The notes: generated by a model from the letters alone, not told the origin. DNA of 64,000 nt from Syncephalis plumigaleata (GCA_025201365.1 JAIXMF010000003.1:806001-870000), one strand, 5' to 3'; positions 24,277 through 36,039 are shown, numbered from the stretch's first letter. Numbers and translations: made by a program.

Positions 24277-24642
24277 TTAAATGAAAAGGCAGGGATTATC
24301 AAAATAGTGCCGAGCTACTTTATAGTTAGCATGCCAATGAGATATGCCAATGTGGCATGGCAGCAAGCCCATTCGTACAGTTAATGTAAAGCATAAATCT
24401 CTGAATAGCGGGTTAGCTATACTGGTTCCTAGGATTGTTAGCATGACATCATGTTGTGCCCTGAGATTGAACATACGATACCGGTAATGCATACAAGTAC
24501 AGCTTGCCCCCTCACCGACGTGCATATTAAAGATGGTTGTACAATTAACGCTGGTACCATTAACGTTGACAAAAAAAAGAACAGCAATAACCGGATAGAT
24601 TCTATTGACAATGTATATCATATTAATAGCACACGGGAGCAA
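24277..24642 (-). CDS. doubtful Cys-containing secreted protein ORF
   Basis: A minus-strand ORF of 121 residues. The second Met (about 24624) opens a hydrophobic stretch (MIYIVNRIYPVIAVLFFV) that could be a signal peptide. Sequons NGT and NCT and a Cys-rich part (GASCTCMHYRYR) follow. The plus strand has an overlapping ORF (24451-24684), so only one, or neither, is real. It lies just left of the inverted gene-family cluster. Confidence 0.25.
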   Translation of the reverse strand: MLPCAINMIYIVNRIYPVIAVLFFVNVNGTSVNCTTIFNMHVGEGASCTCMHYRYRMFNLRAQHDVMLTILGTSIANPLFRDLCFTLTVRMGLLPCHIGISHWHANYKVARHYFDNPCLFI

Positions 24643-24743
24643 GTGGAAAGAATGTGGTGTTTAGACAAGCATGCTATTCGTTGATTCTACTTACCGAACA
24701 TACACAAGTTGTGCATTAACGTAACCTGTTATCTACCCATGCT

Positions 24744-24870
24744 GCTATATTGCAATGAATATGTGGTAATACAGTGTTTTTCCATCCATTTTGCGCATTT
24801 ATCCTTTAACATTTGCTGTTTATTAATAATTAGATTAACACAATTGTTAACACCATTATCACCATAGAAA
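24744..24870 (-). pseudogene. truncated copy D of the CANWMEK small-gene family
   Basis: The minus strand reads DKCAKWMEKHCITT and ends near 24744. It corresponds to the last exon of three other local copies. The DNA is close to identical, in inverted orientation, to 27940-28035 over about 95 bases, including TTTAACATTTGC and ATTGTTAACACCATTATCAC. No upstream exons are visible, so this is a fragment left by an inverted duplication. Confidence 0.5.
24768..24864 (+). repeat. outer inverted repeat, left arm
   Basis: About 95 bases that match 27940-28035 in reverse complement with only scattered mismatches. Shared blocks: ACAGTGTTTTTCCATCCA, GCGCATTTATCCTTTAACAT and CAATTGTTAACACCATTATC. Part of a nested inverted arrangement around the seven-helix gene. 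Confidence 0.85.
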
Positions 24871-24954
24871 TGCCAATTAACATAGCATGATAATAATAAC
24901 AATTCAGTATTAGTAATGGATCATTTATTGATAGCAATAACTATCATCATCAAT

Positions 24955-25319
24955 TCTATAAGGTAGACGATACAAGTGTACTAGTATAGTTGGATATTGC
25001 CATGTCATGTACTTACAAGTAGCTATTGATTATCGTTATGGAATCGGGATATGGCGCATGTCTGAATTTATTCAGATTATCCACGTCTCGTGTAAAGGGT
25101 ATTCCAACACAATTCAACGAGGTGCCGTTCCTTCTAAGCGTTCAAGAAAGAAGACAAGGACAAGGGGTCCAAACAACAAAAACAATTAACCGTGAGTTAT
25201 CGCTGCACACCCAAAAAGATAACTGTAAGTGTTATTATAATATTATTTATTCGTAACAACAAATGGCTAACTGCGCAAATTGGATGGAAAAAGTCTGTAT
25301 CTATGTGCATTTCAAATAA
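24955..25319 (+). CDS. copy A of the CANWMEK small-gene family
   Basis: Exon 1 reads ESGYGACLNLF and later RRQGQGVQTTKTINREL, ending at a GTAAGTG donor near 25226. The next coding piece reads MANCANWMEKVCIYVHFK and stops at 25317-25319. Copy B on the minus strand (26.9-27.4 kb) is alignable at the DNA level in both exons. I do not recognise the family. The paired cysteines around the CANWMEK motif suggest a small disulfide-containing protein, which is inference. Frame changes are needed within exon 1. Confidence 0.4.
25173..25300 (+). repeat. inner inverted repeat, left arm (copy A exon boundary)
   Basis: Matches 26920-27080 in reverse complement, most clearly at TGCGCAAATTGGATGGAAAA and around the exon end GTAAGTGTTA...ATTATTTATTCGTAA. 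It is less perfect than the outer pair. Confidence 0.65.
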
Positions 25320-25749
25320 TGAATAAAAAGAACCATCGCGAAATCGATTATACCTCAACCTCGCGCGCGCGCTTTCTCTCTATCTCTCTCTCTCTTGTTC
25401 TCCTACTCACATTCATTGCAATTCAGTATATCCATTTGATATGGTACTTGAGCTTATTGCATACCTAATTATCATCTCCTTTCTATTCACTTTTTGTTTG
25501 AGCATCCACTACTAATAATATTCTCTTGATTGACTTGATCTAATTCTATATTTGGTATCTAGCATTCTATACTGCATTTTTAATTGTCACTAATCTACAG
25601 TATTACTGTTGATCCTAGTACTTGTTGCATATACAATTCTCTACGATACTACTTTCATTCCCCCCTTTTCTTTACGTATACATACGCATACAGATACTTG
25701 CATATGCACACGCATATCTCCATCATTATCATCATCGAGCATTATCACC

Positions 25750-26749
25750 ATGCTTGATACATATACTGAAAATGACTCGTCGCCAATTGAAGATATGAAT
25801 TCGTTTGAATTTATTGTCTATCAAGAACCAAGATAGCTGCGGATATCCAAGTACAAATCCGTATTCGCCAACAAATAATCTTTTCCACTATAGTATTCTC
25901 TTTTATTTACGCAATACTTATCAGTCGATCAAATTGGTAATAAATATCCACGTAAGATTGCTCCATGGTGCTCCTTAAGTATAGCCACCATGGGTACTGT
26001 TTTTTCGGCGGATTTGCCCTGCCCTACTCCATGCCCGGCGGTCCTTCCTGTCGTGTATTATTGTATGCGATGGCCATCGCATCCACCATCATGTCCATGG
26101 CCATCTCCATTATCCTGTTGGAACGCGCCTACCTGGCACATTGCCGTAATCGATACTTACTGGTATCGGCCTGCTACTCGTGCTACTCGAATCGCTACTA
26201 TTCTACGTACTCACCAAACTGACATACGGTCGCATCTCCTTGGATCGTGGATGTCATTTCCACTTTGCATACTACGTGCCTATCGTGCAATTTGTACTCG
26301 TTGCCCCTGTTAACTTGTTATTATCGGTAGCGTTCCTCATTGTTGTCTATCGTAAATATCGTCGTTACGGCGAGCAATGCTGGAAGATACTGGTACGCGA
26401 AGGCATTCTCACCATGCTATTCATACTTGGATCAGGCTTCCTATGTATGATGTGCAATATATTTCGGGTTTTCGTGGTAATACCATAATACTCTATGCTG
26501 TCGAATAGTAAATAGTACGACATGGCACACACACACATCAACATAAAGGGCTAACATTGCATTCTATTACTTTATAATAGCGTACTCATATCCACGATTA
26601 TCGTGGAAAGTCTACGTCGACTAGATGCGTACATGGGACATCATACTAGTGCTGATCAGCAGCCGAACATGCGGAAACCACACAAATCCTCGCAACTTAA
26701 CAGTCTTCTTGCCACTACTTATTACACTGATGCCCCCACCACATTCTAA
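25750..26749 (+). CDS. seven-transmembrane (GPCR-like) membrane protein, paralogue of the 3.2-4.1 kb gene
   Basis: Starting at MLDTYTENDSSPIEDM, the locus gives seven hydrophobic segments: IIFSTIVFSFIYAILI, a segment around CSLSIATMGTVF, LLYAMAIASTIMSMAISII, GIGLLLVLLESLLFYVL, PIVQFVLVAPVNLLLSVAF, GILTMLFILGSGFLCMM, and SVLISTIIVESL. The stop is at about 26747-26749. Helix 3 ends LLERAYLA, in the place of the LLLKAYIIH of the paralogue. A GPCR ionic-lock role is possible but unproven. The C-terminal tail is polar (SADQQPNMRK). One intron lies between about 26477 and 26580. Frame changes to -1 occur near 25832, at a TTTTTT run near 26003, and near 26155. The gene sits at the centre of nested inverted repeats. 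Confidence 0.6.
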
Positions 26750-26889
26750 TCAAAGCTATTTACTAATGCTTCTATACTATTCAAATCATGTCATATTACT
26801 GTAATCAATGAATAGTAAAACTATTTTTAACAGATGAAATCGTGCTATGCAACAATCACGACGATGAATACTCGCCAAAGTAAATAATC

Positions 26890-27405
26890 GAATTCCATTA
26901 ATTAAAATGCGTTTATTACAGGCTTTTTCCATCCAATTTGCGCAGTTAGCTTTCTGTTATTACGAATAAATAATGATGATGTTAACACTTACCGGCCTTT
27001 TGAGCCCCTGCATTCTGTTTCCCAGCCCCCCTCTGGAGAAGAACTGAGGTGGTTGACGATACAACCCCGGTAATTTGTAATTTGTTGTTTGGTTCCTCGG
27101 TGTCCTTGTCCTCCTTGTCTTGAATGATTGGAAGCAACGACACTTGGATGAGGGTGTGTTGGAACATCGGTTCCACTACGAAACATTTGGTGATATGAAT
27201 GAAATCCAGACGAGCAACCATAACCCCGATTCCACAAGCGATACTCGATCCTTTAACTTGCATGTCCTCTTAATCATTGTTTCGATGTGTGCATCTAATA
27301 GAATAATGAATTAATATACTGTAATAAATATCAAAGTGTAATGAGGTATACTTACCGTAAGGGATCATGACAAATAGTAGGACACTTTCTCATTGATAGT
27401 GTGGG
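26890..27405 (-). CDS. copy B of the CANWMEK small-gene family
   Basis: On the minus strand a 5' piece (MRKCPTICHDPL) ends at GTAAG near 27357. The second exon starts near 27296 and carries ESGYGCSSGFHSYHQMF and QGHRGTKQQITNYRGC. A GTAAGTG donor near 26996 precedes a last exon with ANCANWMEKACNKR. The exon ends and introns align with copy A in inverted orientation. I recognise no family. Cys residues in YRGC and CANWMEKAC recur between copies. Confidence 0.4.
26920..27080 (-). repeat. inner inverted repeat, right arm (copy B exon boundary)
   Basis: Partner of 25173-25300. Together with the outer arms it makes a nested palindrome with the seven-helix gene inside. Confidence 0.65.
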
Positions 27406-28041
27406 AGCTATGGTTGCTCGATTTGCTCAAGCACAATGTGTAGCGATATACAATAAGGTAGGTGAGTAGAATGTAATAGGGACGATTGAACTGGAAGTGA
27501 AGATAAGTTTATTCAATTCGTACAAAATAGGACCCATATTTATAGTGGATAATGTAACAATATTCAATATTGAAACTATGGTGAGTGTTGAAGGACATGG
27601 CTGTAATACCAACATAGACACCAATCTCATGATGCAGGAATGACAGGGAAGTAATAATGAGCAATAAGGAGCGCATTTCAGAAAGGATTACGTATACCAT
27701 AGATATATTTCATCAAAGTGGCACCTTAAGATGTTCAAAGAAATGAAGGATCAGTGCAGCAAGAAGATAAACAGCGAAAACAACTTATCCGTGATTGTTA
27801 TCGCTTTGCATCCAAGATATGTAAGTTCTATCAACGTGTCTATTACTTATTATCACTAATTGTAATATGTGATATCACGATCATTAACACCTCCCTCAAC
27901 TGCTAGGGCAATGACAACTACTCAATAATAATAGTAATGTGATAATGGTGTTAACAATTGTGTAATCTATTTGTTAATGAACTGCAAATGTTAAAGGATA
28001 AATGCGCTAATTGGATGGAAAAACACTGTATAACAATTTGA
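27370..28041 (+). CDS. copy C of the CANWMEK small-gene family
   Basis: Plus-strand pieces read GAMVARFAQAQCVAIYNK (donor GTAGGTGAG near 27461), then SYKIGPIFIVDNVTIFNI, then VQQEDKQRKQLIRDCYRFA, ending at GTAAGTTC near 27821. The last exon reads DKCANWMEKHCITI with TGA at 28039-28041. Segments match copies A and B, with more divergence upstream. Its end is only 66 bases from the HAT1 start codon, so HAT1's promoter must overlap this copy. Confidence 0.4.
27940..28035 (-). repeat. outer inverted repeat, right arm
   Basis: Reverse-complement partner of 24768-24864. It contains the last exon of gene-family copy C. Confidence 0.85.
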
Positions 28042-28107
28042 TATGAAGTTAAATGAATATATTTATCTTTCCTCTTCTTTTTACACGATTCATAATCACT
28101 ATTGCTC

Positions 28108-30068
28108 ATGAGTTCGCAACTGTTTGCAAGTGCCACAGATGCCTCACATTGGGTGTGCTCCTCTAACGAGGCCGTTCGTCTTCACCTGAGTATGTAAACA
28201 ATAGTGTGTAATCACTATCTTATCTAATGGTATATATATATATATATAATTTAGTTGGTAATGCAGAAGAATTAAAAGACAAAGACAATAATGAAGGTGT
28301 ATTTGAACCAAGATTCACCTATCCTATATTCGGGCAAGAGGAGCAAATATTCGGCTATGAAGGTCTACAGATTAATGTAAGTGTAGATTCGCTTACCGTG
28401 ATCGTATACTAACCAACTAGCAAACAAAAACAAACACACGACCATAGTTTTACTTTTCGGCTAGTTCACTCTATCTCTACGTCGATATCAATTACAAGAA
28501 GAAACTTGATGCCAGTATTGGAGAAGCAGATGATATAGACAAGCTATTAGAGGACTTTTTACCGGAAAGTAATGGTAAACAATACATAGATAGACAAATA
28601 GATAGATAGATAGAATAGCGTATTTATTATGTACTCTTTAATAGTATACACGCGCGATGAAACGCGATTCAAGGAGGAATTAGCCAAGGATGCGCGATCA
28701 TTCCAACCTATTGGTAATCTAGTGCACACTTATAATTTGGATCAATCAGAGAGCAATGAAACGTTTGAAATCTATTCGGTAGGTTTATATTTGCATTATA
28801 CATGCTTAGTTGCTTAACTACACTCGCCATTGATACGTGCAACACTACTAATGACGCCATGAGTAGACAAGATGGGACACAGCCGAGGCATCTGATTTAT
28901 GCATGCGTACACGCCTACTACCTGTATTGTATATTGAGGGTGCTCAATTTATAGAAGAAGATCCACGCTGGGAGATTGTTACGCTGTAAGTAATGCGACT
29001 ACCACAATGTATCAACACGTCATACTCATATTCATACACGTATTATTACGTTAGTTATGCCAAATCAAATGATGAAACACCACAATATCGGTTTATCGGT
29101 CTATGCACACTCTATCACTTTTCCACTATCCAGATAAAGAACGAGTGCGTATTAGGTAAATGAATTGAGTATAATGAAATAACAACAACAATAATAATAA
29201 TATATCATACATATATCTATATAGTCAGTTCTTGATACTTCCACCTTATCAAGGAGAGGGACATGGTTGTAAGTAGTGAATGAGAGAAAGAAGGGAATAC
29301 ATAGGATATGAAATCACTAATAATGAATAATAATAATGAAACTAATCAACAACACTCATTATCATTATAGCTAAGCTGTATAATTTCTATTCGATCATTT
29401 ACGTGCTAACGAACAAATTGTCGGTATTAACGGTAAGTGTACATGACACTTATAGATCTATGTTATTCTTACTATTCTATTATCTATTATGTACATGATG
29501 TGTGCATCTAGTTGAAGATCCAAATGAAGAGTTCTCCGATCTACGTGACAAGAATGATCTTCGTCGTTTGGTTAATGATCCAACGCTTAACCAATTAGAG
29601 GCACCTGTAACTAGTACAGTCATTAATAAGCTTGCTACTGAGCACAAACTCAATAAGGTAATGAATACACTATGATGATGATATCCCTTCTATCTATCTA
29701 TCTATCTGAACATCGTCTATTCATACTCGTATGCTAACACGATGATTACAGCGACAAACGGAACGATGTGTGGAGATGGCACTACTACGTCGTCTATCCA
29801 CTCGCGATGAGAATCGATTTAAACCGTATCGACTTCAGGTGAAACGACGTCTATTCCAATTTAACAAAGTAAGTCTACTCTTGCAAGTATCATCGATTAA
29901 TTACAACGTGTGCTCATTCTCATTCCCTCTTGTATTCATGTCTAGGATGCACTCGTGCAATTGGATAAACCAGAACGATTACAGAAACTACACGAGACAT
30001 TTGAGAGTGTGCTCGAGGATTATCAGCGTATACTGGATTTGAGTAAACTAAATTCTACCGCCGAGTAA
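28108..30068 (+). CDS. HAT1: histone acetyltransferase type B catalytic subunit
   Basis: Hat1 acetylates newly made histone H4 at Lys5 and Lys12 (family knowledge), usually with Hat2/RbAp46 as partner. The N-terminal domain begins MSSQLFASATD and carries HWVCSSNEAVRLHL. The GNAT fold follows, with the acetyl-CoA loop QFLILPPYQGEGHG (human: QMLILTPFQGQGHG) and the catalytic E-D pair in VEDPNEEFSDLRD (human E276/D277). The C-terminal helical part has LNKRQTERCVEMALL and ENRFKPYRLQVKRRLF, ending LNSTAE-stop. About twelve exons with 55-90 base GT-AG introns; the first donor is at 28190 and the first acceptor at 28254. Two -1 frame changes are needed: near 29130 (TTTT run, to reach YPDKERVRIS) and near 29391 (TT, to reach FDHLRANEQ). 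Both restored segments match human HAT1, which makes missing bases more likely than gene death. Confidence 0.9.
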
Positions 30069-30585
30069 TAAAAAGTAATAATTGCACTAAACATTTACTA
30101 TTATGATGATCATCATATACATACAATATCATTAAACTAGATTAATTATTAAAATGTCTTTAAATAATGCAGCAAACACAATAGCAAAGAAAAACATAGA
30201 TTCGTTAACAATCAAATCATCAACATGTTCATCTGTATCTTCCTAACATGGCTCGACTTTTATGCCAAAATGATAATTATTTCGACGAATTAATGTAACA
30301 GCTAGTGGATAGTGTAAAACAAAATGAATAAACAATAAAAGCGATCGATCAAATGTGCATGTGCATTGGTGGTGGTCCCAAAGGGAATGTAAGAAAATGA
30401 AAGAGAAAGAAAAGGCGAGTGTGAATACGATACAATAACTTGTAATGGATATTGTTATTGCTTGTATGTTTCTTATAATGATAGTAGTGATAGTAGTGAT
30501 AGTATAGTAGAGTGATTGTTGTTAATACACGAGATAGGGTAACTATTCAGAATAATAGCGAAATAGTCAATAATAAAGAGCAAAT
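30069..30585. other. intergenic region between convergent HAT1 and the APSES-like gene
   Basis: AT-rich, with AATAAA-type signals on both strands (about 30330 and 30570) and a GATAGTAGTGATAGTAGTGATAG repeat near 30478-30502. No gene. Confidence 0.45.
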
Positions 30586-33500
30586 CTAACGAAGATCGTC
30601 GTCTTCATCCTCTCCGCCTACATCCAATTCCTCATCATCTTCATCCTCGGTGGTCTTGTTCAAAGTAACGCAAATATGATCGCTGCTGTTTCCATGGCAA
30701 GTGCAGCAATTGTATTAGATACATGTTTACCTGTACTCGTATTACTACTAATTGTAGTAGTAGTAGCAGCAACAGTTGTATGTGGAGCAACAGCCATGGT
30801 AGATGCTATTGTACTAATATTGGAGGCTGAATTGGATCGTTTCCCTACAATGATGGGTGTACTTGATGCTCGTACCAATGGACCTCCTATTGTTTCCTCC
30901 CTTCGTGCTCGTGGACGTTTAGGCGATGTAGTGACATGGGATGACATGTTTGAGGGTGTCATATTTGTAGTAGATGTCATTGCAGTACCTGTAGAAGTAG
31001 TATTGGCAGCAGCTATCTTAGAGGATGTACCATTTCTTGATTTTATCATAGATGCATTGGTGGTCGGTGTTAGCATTGAAATGGTAGATGTAGCCGATGC
31101 TACTTGCGCCTTTTGTTGCAGACGTCGTAATGATAAACTTGTAGCATTCGACATGGATTTACTATGATCAATCCCGCTAGTGTTAACTAGTCCTTTACCG
31201 CTGTTACTGCCGATGTTGCTACTGCTATTACCGCTATTACTGTTATTCAGAGCAATCTGCATCATACTACTGCTGTGATCTCCACCACCAAGCATTGGAC
31301 TTTTACCTTGGTGTTTAAGCGGTGGTCTCGTCACCCTGTGTTAAGTGAGAATGGTGATGCAGTGCGTGTCCATGAAAGCCAATTAGGTCCATCTGTCGAG
31401 ATAGATCGTGCAGGCAACCATGTAGCTTTGTTGTTGTTGTTGCCACCACCACCACCATGAATAGATCCATTCGTACTTGTTCATTACGAGATAGCAATAG
31501 ATTTGTAATGGTTGATGCAGTTGCAGTTGTTGATGCAAGTACCTCGATAGATAATGGCATGGATGTTGCAGTTGCACTATTCTTAATGGAGTATTATCGC
31601 TATTTGTAGTCAATACTGTCGATTTATCCTCTTGTTCACCTTGATTATCGCCATTCGTCGTATCCATGTCGACACAACCTTGCTGTTGTTGTTGTTGTTG
31701 CTGCTGCTGATTATCTACTAAGGGTGCACTTTCAGGTGACGATTTAACAGTACAATTCTTAGAGATATTACTACTATTATTACTATTATCAAGTCCTAAT
31801 GCAGCCAAACGTTGTGAAAGCGTTTGCGCTAATACTTGGTGACAATCGGTGTGGTGGCAGTAGCAGTACCAGTAGCAGCAGTGGGAGTAGTAGCCGTAGT
31901 AGGAGTACAACTACATTATTCGTCTCACTGGGTCTATTGGCGGTCGATGTAGTGTCCAAAGATGGATTAGCATCCTCTACAGGTAATGGCGAGGGGAAAT
32001 AGGTGGCTAGATTGTCATTGAGAAATGGTCCCAATCGATTCTGCAATGAACAAGTAGCCGCTAGTGCACGTGCACGACCCAATGGAATCCATGTACCGAA
32101 TAGTTCACTTTCCCGTTGAGGAACACGCATACGTCCAATCTCTAGACTAAGAATGATACTACGTTCCGATTCGGTCTCAATACCGCCCGCTTCTAGTAGT
32201 GCACTCGCATTGACGTAGCCTGTATCGACACGGCGCATCATACGAAAATCGCGAGAGAATCCTTGAACTGGACCGAGTACCGTCACGTAGAATGGTGTAC
32301 CTTCAATGGCCATAATAACAATAACAGGCGAGGTAGGCCGTGAGGTAGAGATGATAGGGATTGATGGATCTAGTAATTGCGTAAATGGTACCGGTGGTGA
32401 CGATTCCTCCTCCTTGACCGATGTCGTCGATGTAACATCCATGGTATCTCGAGAGGATTCTTTACGACTCAACAATGCCTTGCTCAATGTGTGATGCTGA
32501 GTGAATGACGTTGTCTTCATTCCAGATAAATTCATTGAATCCTTAACATCACCACGCGCGTTTAGTGTTCGCTTTATGTTGCCAGATAGTCCACGGGTTA
32601 AATCACGAACTAGTTGTGGTCGAGGACGCGTTAATGGAGCGGGTAATCTCATTGTTGCAGTACGAATAGACATGGCACCCGATGCACTCTTATCATGTGC
32701 AATATCAGAGCTCATGATTGTAGTAGCTGATGATCCTGATGTAGTATTGCCATTATTATTAGCACTGCTACTACTACCATCACTGTTATTACTACTGCCA
32801 CTTGATGATGCGGATGTTGATGTCGATGTAGTTACAACTGGTATCACTGATAATGATCGACGTGGTGCAGGCACGACTAATGGTGGTCCAGTTGGTGCAA
32901 ATGACATACTCATCGTTGGAGTGGACATTGTCGTTGTTGCCGATGACTTTGTTGCCTGTGCACTGCAACGTTGTTGTGTCGTATGAATTGAACTGGCACT
33001 CGATGTTGCACTTGATGTCATTGATGATGCCTGTTTAGATAGTGATTTTGTCGAGATAGATGCAGAACTCGAGGTATCGCCCAATGTCGTTGTGTTATCT
33101 TGTATAGATGTTGTAACTACATCTTTGTCAGTATTCGAATTGTACCCATCAATACATGACGTCGTATCTGCTTTGTCATTTCCTATCGATGTTGTAGCGC
33201 TAGTTGATTCAAATGCCATGTTTACGTCTTCATTCGTATTATCCTTGGCCACAAGTGTATCACTCGATGCGGATAAAGAAGGATTATTACCATCATCTTG
33301 CAGTATTAGTGAATTTCTAAGTGACGATGACAAACTATTAGTGGCAGTGGTCGTGGCAGTAGTACCGCCAAATAATCGATCCAGTTCAATGGCAGACATT
33401 GATTCGGGGTCGCGTAAATCAGTCAATGGCACTGATGCTGCATCGAATGAGATGGGAGATGGCGGTGGTGGTACTACCGGTGGTATAACACTGTCAAGTA

Positions 33501-36039
33501 ACGTATTATCCAATCCACATGATGATGTCATGATATACTCCTCGCCAAATAGTGCAGATACCGTGGGTGATCCACGTAATTCTCCACTGGCCCTCGAGAG
33601 AGCATCCACTAAACTACTGAATGAAGGCGAGCCTTGTCCACCTAGGATGGCGAGCGATGATCGTCGTCTAGATCGTTGATACGATGACGATGATTGTTGC
33701 GGCGAAGAACCAAACATATGATAATTATTTCGCATGGACTGATTGGACGACATTGACTGCACATGCGATATTGTCGATGACGATACAAACTGATCATTTG
33801 GCGATGCAGGCACATTAATAGCTTTAACTGTGTTGAATTTACCAGATATAGGCATTGGTAATGTAGCAGTAGCAGTATTAGTAGTTGCTGCTGTGGCTGT
33901 TGTCGAGGATATTGTTGCAGTTGCTGTTGTAGTTGCAGTTGCATCATCAACTTCAATCATTTCCGTGTCATCCATATCAAGTAGACCATTCATCATTTCA
34001 TCGGCATAATCGCTAATCTCTGCCTCGTCGTCCTCATCATCGTCATCTTCGTCGTCCACTTCATCTAAATGATCATAGTCATCAAATAAATCATTCTCAT
34101 CCATGTCATAATTGTCTTCATCGTCATCGATATCGATATCCTCTCGAATGAGGTCATAGTCTCATTTACTATTTTCACTCGGTTATTAAATCGATGCGAT
34201 TTACGCGCCATTGTTATTGTCGTCATTGTGTGTTGATGTTTACCATTTGGACGTCGAGAAGTATTGTATGGCACATCGGCCAATACGGAGAGTGCATCAA
34301 TTGGTCGAGTGATCGGTGTGTTCGCCTTATGAGATGATCCTGATCCATCGAGTGATTCATTAAGACTAGCGTTCGATATTACTGATACACTTGCTGAACG
34401 ACGTAAATGACCCGGTCTCGTACTCGATGCCTGCATCATATCTTCGTCGTCGAATACAAATTGCGATAACGACTGATGTCGACGTTGTTTACCAGGTCGA
34501 TTAGTTTGAAATGTTGATGATGATTTATGACGTGAATGAACATTATAATGATGATTTATCAATCCATGTGGTAATTCAATATCCTCAAAGTAATCAGCTT
34601 CCTCGTCACCTTCATGATCGTAACCATCGTCGTCATTGCCATCGTCGTCACCGTCGCTTAGGCAGAATGCTGCACGACGCCATCGAGGCATTTCATCTGG
34701 ACGACCAGGTACAGCGGTACCAGATCCATTATTGGCCATCATCATTGTTGCTGCCGCCATTGCTGCCGATGACGATGGTCGACGTGGTCGTTTCTGCGCT
34801 GATACACGATGCTGACTATGCGTGCCTACACGAGAACGTGATCGTTTTCTAGTAGAATTGATCGTAGGTCCGTAGGACGAGGATAGTTCCATTGCAGTAT
34901 TTTCGTCAATGGTCGTGGGTGATTGATCCGATACAGCGGGCATGTCATCATAGCCGGCATCCATTAGACTGGAGGTGGGCGTACCAACTTCTGACACGTC
35001 GGAGGTACCCGCTGATTGTGATGGTATTATAGGTAATCGTCCAACACCAGCTATGTAATAGTGAATCTTACGCGAATAACGTCCATCAATATGTTTTCCC
35101 AATACGGGTAAGCGTGGTGGTCGTGCTTCAGCAACCCGTTTGAAATGTTGTGAAATACGCGAGGATACAGTTGCGTACGGTGTTGATCCACTGATGAAAT
35201 ATAAAATATTAATATATCTATGTATTATATTAGACTTCATTTACTTACCCTAGTATAGCAAAATGAAAACGCATAATGGCACTGGCTAATTCTTTCGGTG
35301 AACTTGGACGATTGCCTAGTTGCACTAGTGCACGAACAATAGCAACGAATACTTTATCGCGAGCATCATCCGGATGCATAGTTGAAAAGTCAAATTGAAC
35401 ATAACTTGCTGCATCGGGTGGAATGGGCGGTAATGGCTCGGGTATCCAAGTAGATGAGCTTTTAAGCGGATCACTAGATTTAGCCTTACTGCTATTGCTA
35501 CTATGCTGAATACCACTCATTGATAACTTTTTCGATGGCACCATTAATGATGGCGATGAAGGTGCAGAAGACGAAGAAGATGATGATGACGATGCTGATG
35601 TTGCTGCTACAGTATGAGATGCAGTTGTACTCGTATTACTAGCAGTGGGTGTAGGTGTATTGTCGTTGGATGTCGATGATTTACGCCTATTTACTACGAC
35701 ATCACTATGCATGCTTGATTTGTTTTCAACATGATGCGTGCTATTATAATGTTTGCCATGATGACTAGCAAGGGCACGCTCTGTTGGACGACGCGTTCTA
35801 GTCAAGGAGGAACGTCTTGTCCCATGTGATGTACCCTTTCCATTAGCATTAGCATTAGCATCTTCTACTGTCATCTCCGTATTAGTCGAGTGAATCGATG
35901 ATCGTCGAGTATTGCCACTACTAGTAGTAATAGTAGTAGTAGCACTATTAGTAGTAGTAGCGGTTGTTGTATTGACAGGAGTGTGAAACTCTCCATGATC
36001 CATGGACGCTCCAAATGTGGGCATCGCCACTTGCTCCAT
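30586..36039 (-). CDS. transcription-regulator-like protein with Gds1-type winged helix and APSES/KilA-N-like domain
   Basis: The minus-strand ATG at 36039 starts MEQVAMPTFGASMDHG. After a Ser/Thr-rich stretch, a winged-helix domain of the fungal Gds1 type runs across the only clear intron (35191-35248): VFVAIVRALVQLGNRP, then TPYATVSSRISQHFKRV, then GRYSRKIHYYI. Acidic and Arg-rich disordered sequence follows. Near 32330-31990 lies an APSES/KilA-N-like domain with FYVTVLGPVQGFSRDF, a TGYVNASALLEAG helix and FGTWIPLGRARALAA. A poly-Gln run is at about 31675-31710, and the acidic C-terminus ends GGEDEDDDLR at 30586. Such domains bind DNA, so a nuclear regulator is likely. At least five -1 frame changes occur (near 34165, 31925, 31845, 31590-31330 and 30665). 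Long ORFs on the opposite strand (30676-31167, 32501-32986, 33092-33679) are shadows of repetitive codons. Confidence 0.78.

Noticed and set aside
24768-28035. A DNA transposon bounded by the inverted repeats
   Set aside because: The arms contain gene-family exons rather than terminal inverted repeats. No target-site duplication and no transposase were seen.
30676-33679. Long plus-strand ORFs (163, 161 and 195 codons) opposite the APSES-like gene
   Set aside because: They are mirror images of Ser/Thr/Ala-rich codons on the minus strand, rich in Val/Asp with no domain. The minus frame carries recognisable domains.
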